This document shows positions 1 to 4,827 of a stretch of 5,752 nucleotides of DNA, one piece after another; within the stretch, counting starts at the first letter, position 1; every line of letters begins with the position of its first letter. The notes beneath the pieces are model-generated. The model saw nothing but the letters and a program-made list of their open reading frames with translations. It searched no databases and was not told the origin of the DNA. Position numbers and translations under genes: made by a program. Source of the DNA: Acidobacteriota bacterium (lineage in GTDB: Bacteria; Acidobacteriota; Terriglobia; Terriglobales; Acidobacteriaceae); NCBI GenBank assembly GCA_021781255.1, contig JAJXXG010000604.1, forward strand, positions 1 through 5,752, written 5' to 3'.

Positions 1-1515
1 GTCGTTGACTCCGAAGATCGCTTCATTGATGAGCCTTGAGTTGAACGAATAAGTGTTTGAGAGCGATGCGTTGCGAAACTTCTGCGGCGCATCAGCACCG
101 AAGCCGGGCACAGTGGAAGCGCTGAAAGTGACTTTTTCAAGGCTGTTCATCCAGAAGAACCTCGCGGCGAACACGCTCTTCGGAGACTGGACGTAATCCA
201 TGTTTGCCATGAGTTGCTGCTCAGAATACGTGCATGGGCTGCTGTACGCTGAAAATCCCTGGGGCTGCCCGTTGACAGTGATGGTTGTCTGCGGCGTCGG
301 AACCAGATAGGTGCCGTCAGGATTCTTAATATTCAGTATTTGCAGCGCCACGGGATTAATGTTCGATCCATCGGCCGCCACTCGGGTTGGGGCGTACGCG
401 CCCGACTGCCCCCCGAACAGCGCTCCAAGCCCGGCTGCCGTGCGATTGCTGTCTGTCAGCAATGGAGAGATATTCGCGGTTGAGCAACCGCCCGTAATGC
501 CGTTGGTCTGTTTCGTGCCCTGGTAAGACCCGAAGAAGTAGAGCTTGTCGGGGACTATATGACCACCGACGGTCCCGCCGAACTGGTTCTGACGCAGCAG
601 TCCTCGACCCTCCCCGGCAAGATTGCGAAAGTAGTCGTTGGCGTTCATATCTTCATTGCGGAAGTACTCCCAAAGAGAGCCGTGAAATGCATTGGTGCCT
701 CCCTTGGTGACGATGTTGACCTGCGCGCCTGCGTTACGGCCGTACTCAGCGTCGTATTGCGTCGTCTGTACCTTGAACTCCGCTAACGTATCCGGGTTGG
801 GAATCGGCAGGCCGGCGGCAAGGTTGATGCCCTGGAAATTGCCCCCACCGTATTGGTCGTTCACCTGAATGCCATTGATCTCGAAGTCGTTATCTTCCTG
901 CCGCGCTCCATGGGCCTCTATGCCCCCACCTGTTACCAATCCCACTTGCGCGCTGAAAGAGCTCTGCGCACTCTCTTCACCTCGACCGAGAGCCGCGGCA
1001 TTTGTTACATCCATATTCACGCCCGCAGACAGCCCGAGAATCTGGAGAAAATCTCTAGTCACAAGCGGCAATTCCGTGATTTGCTGCCCGGTCACCACCT
1101 GCCCCATGGTGCTCGTTTCGGTCTGCATGAGCTCGGGCTGAGTGGTAACCGTAACGGACTCGCTCGTGGCGCCGATTATCAGGTGAATCGGCAGGGACTC
1201 GCTCTCGGTCACGTTGACCGTAATGCCCTCCAGCACTGCGGTCTTGAAGCCAGTATGCGAAACCTCGATGCGATAGCGTCCCGGGGGAAGCAGCGGGAAC
1301 TCATAGAGACCGGAATCCGCGGTCTTGACATCGCGAACCAGGCCTGTTGCTTGATTGGTGAGCCGCACGTCTGCACTCGGGATGGTCGCGCCGGTTGAAT
1401 CGCTCACAATACCCGAGAGTTTGCCGGTACTGGCGTTTTGGGCGATGGCAACGGACGCGAAGATCATGATTGCGCTCGCGACGATTGCTATGCTTTGCTT
1501 CGTTACCCTTCCCAT
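1..1515 (-). CDS. TonB-dependent receptor, Oar/carboxypeptidase-regulatory-like type (N-terminal 505 residues, truncated by window edge)
   Basis: This is an outer-membrane, TonB-energised transporter of the large acidobacterial type; the substrate (often a glycan, peptide or siderophore in related receptors) cannot be read from the sequence. The frame is open from the ATG at 1515-1513 to base 1, giving 505 residues without a stop. Residues 1-25 form a signal peptide (basic start, hydrophobic core, AIA|Q cleavage site at 25/26). Residues ~31-112 are a carboxypeptidase-regulatory-like beta-sandwich, with GxV.D.tGA.ipga and SGLYEFPLLPPGRY motifs. Residues ~125-275 are the plug, including ITELPLVTRDFLQILGLSAGV, DFEINGIQVND and EYGRNAGAQVNIVTKGGTN. 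The barrel begins near FHGSLWEYFRNEDMNANDYF (277-296). Relatives usually have about 1,000-1,200 residues, so roughly half is visible. A strong Shine-Dalgarno fixes the start, and a promoter candidate lies about 260 bp upstream. The class is secure; the transported substrate is unknown. Confidence 0.93.
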   Translation of the reverse strand, partial: MGRVTKQSIAIVASAIMIFASVAIAQNASTGKLSGIVSDSTGATIPSADVRLTNQATGLVRDVKTADSGLYEFPLLPPGRYRIEVSHTGFKTAVLEGITVNVTESESLPIHLIIGATSESVTVTTQPELMQTETSTMGQVVTGQQITELPLVTRDFLQILGLSAGVNMDVTNAAALGRGEESAQSSFSAQVGLVTGGGIEAHGARQEDNDFEINGIQVNDQYGGGNFQGINLAAGLPIPNPDTLAEFKVQTTQYDAEYGRNAGAQVNIVTKGGTNAFHGSLWEYFRNEDMNANDYFRNLAGEGRGLLRQNQFGGTVGGHIVPDKLYFFGSYQGTKQTNGITGGCSTANISPLLTDSNRTAAGLGALFGGQSGAYAPTRVAADGSNINPVALQILNIKNPDGTYLVPTPQTTITVNGQPQGFSAYSSPCTYSEQQLMANMDYVQSPKSVFAARFFWMNSLEKVTFSASTVPGFGADAPQKFRNASLSNTYSFNSRLINEAIFGVND

Positions 1516-1521
1516 TGATTG

Positions 1522-1529
1522 CCCCCTTC
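1522..1529 (-). promoter_or_regulatory. Ribosome binding site of the TonB-dependent receptor
   Basis: The minus strand reads GAAGGGGG, ending 6 nt before the ATG at 1515-1513. This is a strong purine-rich Shine-Dalgarno at good spacing. Together with the signal peptide that begins at this Met, it decides the start codon. Confidence 0.75.
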
Positions 1530-1560
1530 AGTTTTTTTGCTTGCAGTCAGTTTTTGTTAG

Positions 1561-1581
1561 CAGTGTCCGGGTTCGGCACTG
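1561..1581 (-). promoter_or_regulatory. Hairpin in the leader of the TonB-dependent receptor gene
   Basis: The minus strand can fold as CAGTG-CCG / CGG-CACTG: 8 base pairs, one bulged A and a 4-nt AACC loop. It lies about 32 nt upstream of the Shine-Dalgarno. No U-tract follows, so it is not a standard terminator. It could affect leader stability or translation, or be chance; only the pairing itself is seen. Confidence 0.3.
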
Positions 1582-1782
1582 AACGTGTTTGAGATAACGC
1601 TCATCGCTCCCACTCACTCAACCAACAGAGACACGCCAATACCCCAGGCGCTCTGCCTCATCCGCTTGCGGGGCAGTCACCCTCAAAGTTGACTCATCTT
1701 CGAGAGTGCTCACAGCGTTCCCGTCATCGAACACTTACGACAGATTCCGATCGTTAGCGGGCAGTATACGAGATGCGTGAGC

Positions 1783-1812
1783 AGTGTATTCACGCTGTGC
1801 ACGCACTGTCAA
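1783..1812 (-). promoter_or_regulatory. Candidate sigma70-type promoter for the TonB-dependent receptor
   Basis: The minus strand shows a perfect TTGACA -35 (1812-1807), an 18-bp spacer and TACACT as -10 (1788-1783, 4 of 6 matching TATAAT, with the key first TA and last T). A run of A and T (AAACTTTTTTC, about 1815-1825) directly upstream of the -35 resembles an UP element. Transcription would start near 1776, leaving a leader of about 260 nt before the ATG at 1515. The -35 is convincing and the -10 moderate; no experimental support is available here. Confidence 0.5.
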
Positions 1813-1936
1813 GAAAAAAGTTTGAAGGTTTACGCGATCGTTGATCGGCTTTTCGAGGCGCATGCCTTGTGTCCATCGCGGCATCGCGCGCCGGCACTGC
1901 CTGGGGCAAGAACAACTTTAACTAAGTCTTTATTGA

Positions 1937-2101
1937 TTAATCACTTTCACGAGAATCGCCGGCAATCAGATAGCTGTCAAATGAGATGCTCCGAGCCAGA
2001 GCATCAGGAGCGATGAGTCTCTCAATCATCTTCGGCACGGTCGCCCCGCCGATCTTCAAACAAAGCTGATAGCGGGTGGTAATGCGATTGCCCTGATAAG
2101 T
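1937..2101 (-). pseudogene. Orphan C-terminal reading frame downstream of the CoA-transferase, probable gene remnant
   Basis: On the minus strand, in a frame different from the CoA-transferase gene, 54 codons from about 2101 to a TAA at 1939-1937 read like a real protein C-terminus: mixed hydrophobic and charged residues such as KIGGATVPKMIERLIAPDAL, then SFDSYLIAGDSRESD. The frame stays open further upstream into the 3' end of the CoA-transferase gene, but that part gives arginine-rich out-of-frame peptide, so the protein-like part begins close to the CoA-transferase stop. There is no ATG or Shine-Dalgarno at the junction; only a TTG, a GTG and an ATG exist inside. I do not recognise the family. 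The simplest reading is the tail of a gene whose 5' part was lost by deletion; a very short real gene or a chance open frame are alternatives. Confidence 0.35.
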
Positions 2102-3351
2102 CAGATCACATTTCTCGACTTGAGTTCCTGAATTCTCTCCGCGGAATATCCGAGCAGGCCGCCGTAGATTTCTTCGTTGTGCTGACCGACGGCAGGAGCC
2201 GGCTTGTCAAAGCCCGCGCGGGAGCCGGAGAAGCGGATGGGCAACCCCATGCCGATGACGTCGCCGACGACACCCAGTTTGGGATGGGACAGCGGGACGG
2301 TCTCGCTGCGGGCCAGCACGCGGGGATCGCGAAACGCTTCTTCCGGAGTGCGCACCGGGGCCGCAGGCACTCCTGCGGCGTCGAGCTTGGATATGGCGGT
2401 GGCAGTGTCCATCGATTGCGTAAAGGATGAGACGATGCGGTCGAGTTCCATCACATTTACTACGCGGTCGTCGCGGGTGCGGAAGCGTGGATCGTTGCCG
2501 AGGTCGGGCCGTTCCATGGCGGTGAAGAGGCTTGCAGCAAAAGCTTCAGTAGGCGCGCAAATGGCGATGTAGCCGTCCTTGACCGGATAGACGCCGAAGG
2601 GGGCAAGGCGCGGGACGGTCTGGCCAGTGCGCTGGGGCACGCCGCAGCGTTCCAGCATGTCGAAGGATTCGCAGGCCACCATGGACGTCATCACACCGAG
2701 CATGGATATGTCCACGTGCTGGCCGCGCCCAGTGCGTTGCGCCTGGTGAAGAGCAGCTAGCACTCCGATCACGCCGAACAGGGGCGCATTCAGATCGGCG
2801 AAAGGAACTCCGACGCGGACGGGCGGATCGTTGGGCGCGCCGGAGGTCATCATCACGCCACTGAGCGCCTGGATGATGGCGTCCATCGCTTTGCCCCCGC
2901 CCGGCTCGCCGTCGCTGCCGAATCCGGTGATAGAGCAATAGATGATTCTGGGGTTGATCCCGCTGGAGCAACTGTAGCCGGCGCCGATGCGGTCGAGCGT
3001 ACCGCGGCTGAAGTTCTCCACCAGCATGTCGGACTTGCGCACCAGGTCGGCGAAGAGTTCGCGAGCCTCGGGGTGCTTGAGATTCAGTGTAATGGCCTGC
3101 TTGTTGCGCAGGCGGTTGAGGGCAGAGACAGAGATGTCGTCTTCGTACTCTCGGGCGAGGCTCGGGCCGTGCTCACCCACGTAAGGCGCGTTGCTGCGGC
3201 AGGTATCGGGGCCGAGCGGGTTCTCGATCTTGATGACGCGGGCGCCGAGGCCCGCGAGCAGAAATGTGGCAAAGGGCCCTGCGAGCGCGGTCGTAAGGTC
3301 CAGAACTGTGATGTCTTCAAGCGGACGCGGCGCTTCGTTCCTGTTTGGCAT
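2101..3351 (-). CDS. CaiB/BaiF family (type III) CoA-transferase
   Basis: This cytoplasmic enzyme moves CoA from an acyl-CoA to a carboxylic acid through an aspartyl-anhydride/thioester mechanism, as do formyl-CoA, carnitine, bile-acid and succinyl-CoA-dependent members; the acid used here is not determinable. From the ATG at 3351-3349 it has 416 residues, normal for the family. Visible motifs are DLTTALAGPFATFLLAGLGA with RVIKIENP (18-45), NKQAITLNLKHPEAR (~83-97), NPRIIYCSITGFG (~133-145), MDAIIQALSGVM (~156-167), the catalytic Asp186 in FADLNAPLFG, TGRGQHVDIS (~207-216) and the typical end AVGQHNEEIYG...ELKSRNVI. A longer frame reaches 3420, but its 23 extra residues overlap the preceding gene and lack family similarity. 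The chosen ATG sits 2 nt after that gene's TGA, and a GGAG lies 13 nt upstream, so translation is probably coupled. Family certain, substrate open. Confidence 0.93.
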   Translation of the reverse strand: MPNRNEAPRPLEDITVLDLTTALAGPFATFLLAGLGARVIKIENPLGPDTCRSNAPYVGEHGPSLAREYEDDISVSALNRLRNKQAITLNLKHPEARELFADLVRKSDMLVENFSRGTLDRIGAGYSCSSGINPRIIYCSITGFGSDGEPGGGKAMDAIIQALSGVMMTSGAPNDPPVRVGVPFADLNAPLFGVIGVLAALHQAQRTGRGQHVDISMLGVMTSMVACESFDMLERCGVPQRTGQTVPRLAPFGVYPVKDGYIAICAPTEAFAASLFTAMERPDLGNDPRFRTRDDRVVNVMELDRIVSSFTQSMDTATAISKLDAAGVPAAPVRTPEEAFRDPRVLARSETVPLSHPKLGVVGDVIGMGLPIRFSGSRAGFDKPAPAVGQHNEEIYGGLLGYSAERIQELKSRNVI

Positions 3352-3353
3352 AG

Positions 3354-4499
3354 TCAGTCTTCGTTCTCCATAAAAACTACCCGGTCGCCATCCCATCGGA
3401 AGGCCGTGTTCAAGCCGCATTGCCTGCTTATCTTCTCAAGGTAGGCAGCAACCGCAGAGCCTCGCTCGTCGTGGGCAAGAACTTCGGGGCCGCCATCGGG
3501 GTGTATCCAGCAGGGAAGGAAACCAGCGCGCCGGACGCCGCTCTTGTCGACGTCGCACCAGGCGATCATGGCGTTTTTGGCCTCGGGATGAAAGGGATAA
3601 GTAGGATAGTCGGGGTCGGGCTCGAAGCCGAAAAGCATGCGTCGGCGCTTTGCCCAGGCCAGTCGTTCCGGGCTTGCGTTGGCATCAACGCTGAGCGCCC
3701 TGGTCACGGTAACGAAGTTGCCGAGCCCATGGAAGATCGGCCGGTTCTTATAGACCTCAATGCCCTCGACGATATGGGCGTGATGGCCCACAACAATGTC
3801 GGCGCCGGCATCGATGGCGGCCTTTGCCACCTGCCGTTCGTACATGACGAGAGTGGAGGGACAGTGGCCCATTCCCTTATGGAGCGCAACGGCGAGAATG
3901 TCCACCTGAGGGCGCAGCGCCGCGATGTCGTTCTCCATCTCATCGAGTGATGCCGGATCCGCAAAGGTATAGATCGTCGGCTGGCCTCCCGGAGTGGCGT
4001 AATCCAGTTCGTAATGGGTGATGATTTTCACGTAGGCGCAGCCGGGCTTGGCCGATGTGGCCCAGGATTCCCTCGGTCCCACGCAGTTGTAGCTGAGGAA
4101 CCCAAATCGAAGGCCCTGGCGCATGAGCAGGGCCGGCTTCCGCGCCTCGGCGAGCGTGCTTCCGGCGCCGGTGGCCTGGATATTATTACTCCGCAGGCCC
4201 TGAATCGTATCCGTAATGCCGTTCGGACCCGCATCCGCGATGTGATTGCCGGCCAGCGTGGCTACGTGGAATCCGGCCCGCGCCAGTGCCTGCAAGTTTG
4301 CAGGATCGCTGGCCGGAGCGGGAATGTCGTTGGAACTCTCAATGCCGCGATCTGTGTGCGGCACCTCGACATGCCCAGCCAGCACAGCGGCCTGAGCCAG
4401 AGCCGAGCGGGAACGATCAAAGAAGCGATCGGGCCGGGGCTCGTCAAGAATCAGATCGCCGACCATCATGAGCGTCACGGGCAGAGAAGTGTCGGGCAT
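3354..4499 (-). CDS. CapA/PgsA-family metallophosphatase-fold protein, soluble form
   Basis: The protein (381 residues from ATG 4499-4497) has the CapA fold related to calcineurin-like phosphoesterases. The motifs appear in order: VGDLIL with Asp15, LAGNHIADAGPNGI (82-95, the usual LANNH...G), ALHKGMG with His207 (in place of the usual HWGxE), and the block YERQVAKAAIDAGADIVVGH followed by HAHIVEGIEVY, ending in LGNFV (220-263), with the expected His239, His240 and His242. Classical members take part in poly-gamma-glutamate or capsule formation and are membrane-anchored. This one has no signal peptide or membrane segment and is joined to a CoA-transferase gene, so a cytoplasmic metabolic role is more likely (inference). 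A TTG at 4535-4533 would add 12 residues without a Shine-Dalgarno and falls in the promoter -35. The ATG also lacks one, consistent with a leaderless message. Confidence 0.88.
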   Translation of the reverse strand: MPDTSLPVTLMMVGDLILDEPRPDRFFDRSRSALAQAAVLAGHVEVPHTDRGIESSNDIPAPASDPANLQALARAGFHVATLAGNHIADAGPNGITDTIQGLRSNNIQATGAGSTLAEARKPALLMRQGLRFGFLSYNCVGPRESWATSAKPGCAYVKIITHYELDYATPGGQPTIYTFADPASLDEMENDIAALRPQVDILAVALHKGMGHCPSTLVMYERQVAKAAIDAGADIVVGHHAHIVEGIEVYKNRPIFHGLGNFVTVTRALSVDANASPERLAWAKRRRMLFGFEPDPDYPTYPFHPEAKNAMIAWCDVDKSGVRRAGFLPCWIHPDGGPEVLAHDERGSAVAAYLEKISRQCGLNTAFRWDGDRVVFMENED

Positions 4500-4506
4500 G
4501 ATTTGA

Positions 4507-4535
4507 ATTGTATACTCGTTGTACACTGATAGCAA
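4507..4535 (-). promoter_or_regulatory. Candidate promoter of the capA-like/CoA-transferase bicistron, predicted leaderless
   Basis: On the minus strand, TTGCTA (4535-4530, 4 of 6 to TTGACA) is followed after exactly 17 bp by TACAAT (4512-4507, 5 of 6 to TATAAT). The expected transcription start, about 7 nt downstream of the -10, falls at 4500-4499, the first base of the capA-like ATG. No Shine-Dalgarno precedes that ATG, which agrees with a leaderless transcript. The -35 is mediocre, so this remains a prediction. Confidence 0.45.
4508..4527. promoter_or_regulatory. Tandem TTGTAYACT repeats, candidate operator
   Basis: The plus strand carries TTGTATACT (4508-4516) and TTGTACACT (4519-4527), 8 of 9 bases identical and 11 bp apart, one helical turn. 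Each contains a GTAYAC core; GTATAC is a perfect palindrome, and GT...AC cores are typical of GntR-family operators. The repeats cover the -10 and spacer of the capA-like promoter, where a bound repressor would block RNA polymerase. The regulator is not in the window; GntR-type control is inference. Confidence 0.4.
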
Positions 4536-4542
4536 TCAAGGC

Positions 4543-4566
4543 GCCCGAATTTTTCGGTATTCGGGC
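4543..4566. terminator. Perfect 8-bp stem-loop between the glycyl radical enzyme and capA-like genes
   Basis: GCCCGAAT (4543-4550) and ATTCGGGC (4559-4566) are perfect inverted copies with an 8-nt loop. On the minus strand the stem is not followed by a U-run, so it is not a textbook intrinsic terminator. It lies just upstream of the capA-like -35, at the boundary of two transcription units. It could end transcripts from the radical-enzyme side, act as an insulator or bind a regulator. Confidence 0.4.
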
Positions 4567-4766
4567 TGCATGGTATCTGTCATGCACAGGAGGGTGAAAT
4601 ATCCGGCTGCCAAATCTGCGACTGGAAGATACGCGCGCGGCAACAAGCGGACGCCTGACGACACACTCCGTTGCCCGTCAAGCAGGACTCAGCCCACGCT
4701 TACCGTTCTTAACCATTAAGACTTTCTGCTTTTTAGCAAGAACGGAGCTGTGGCAAGGGACGAATG

Positions 4767-4790
4767 CAACTCGTCCATGGACGGGAATTG
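4767..4790 (-). terminator. Imperfect hairpin just after the glycyl radical enzyme gene
   Basis: The minus-strand transcript can pair CAATTC with GAGUUG (one G-U pair) and GUC with GAC, with a 2-nt CC bulge and a CAUG loop; the centre contains the 12-bp palindrome CGTCCATGGACG (4772-4783). It begins about 37 nt after the stop codon at 4828. There is no U-tract, so it may protect the mRNA end or assist termination rather than act as a strong intrinsic terminator. Confidence 0.3.
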
Positions 4791-4827
4791 GACAAGGCAC
4801 AGAGGACGCGCGAATCGGCTAATCGGC

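Larger units (their letters stand above)
1516..1936. other. Intergenic region upstream of the TonB-dependent receptor
   Basis: This 421-bp stretch has no convincing gene on either strand. A plus-strand frame at 1777-2016 has no ribosome binding site, no recognisable motifs and a composition like random sequence. Apart from the promoter candidate, leader hairpin and ribosome binding site listed separately, it holds a 5-bp inverted repeat CGATC-gtt-GATCG (1835-1847) just upstream of the promoter and an AT-rich palindrome TGATTAATCA (1934-1943). I could assign neither to a known regulator. Confidence 0.6.

Noticed and set aside
311..1582. Several plus-strand open frames (311-526, 559-786, 853-1398, 869-1141, 1355-1582)
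   Set aside because: They lie antisense to the well-supported TonB-receptor gene, show no recognisable motifs and arise from its codon pattern.
1934..1943. Palindrome TGATTAATCA resembling an FNR box, suggestive next to an oxygen-sensitive enzyme
   Set aside because: FNR sites need TTGAT and ATCAA half-sites separated by four bases; here the halves nearly touch, and the site covers the end of the remnant frame far from any promoter.
1985..2005. GATGCTC/GAGCATC 7-bp inverted repeat downstream of the CoA-transferase as a terminator
   Set aside because: The stem is perfect, but no U-tract follows on the minus strand and it lies inside the protein-like remnant frame, so coding constraint or chance explains it as well.
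3352..3420. Longer start of the CoA-transferase at 3420 (23 extra residues)
   Set aside because: The extension overlaps the 3' end of the capA-like gene, lacks family similarity, and the internal ATG at 3351 sits 2 nt after the upstream stop in the usual coupled arrangement.
4541..4670. Minus-strand frame of about 40 codons ending at the TGA at 4539-4541
   Set aside because: It has only a GTG with a poorly placed GGAG or internal ATGs without Shine-Dalgarno, no family similarity that I recognise, and it runs through the stem-loop at 4543-4566.
4519..4719. Plus-strand frame with a strong Shine-Dalgarno-like AGGAGGG at 4588-4594
   Set aside because: No start codon lies at a suitable distance behind the purine run (only an adjoining GTG), the peptide has no recognisable features, and the frame begins inside the minus-strand promoter.
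4707..4742. AT-rich hairpins (TCTTAA-cca-TTAAGA and TGCT-tttt-AGCA) as plus-strand terminators
   Set aside because: There is no plus-strand gene for them to terminate, and the stems are short and weak.
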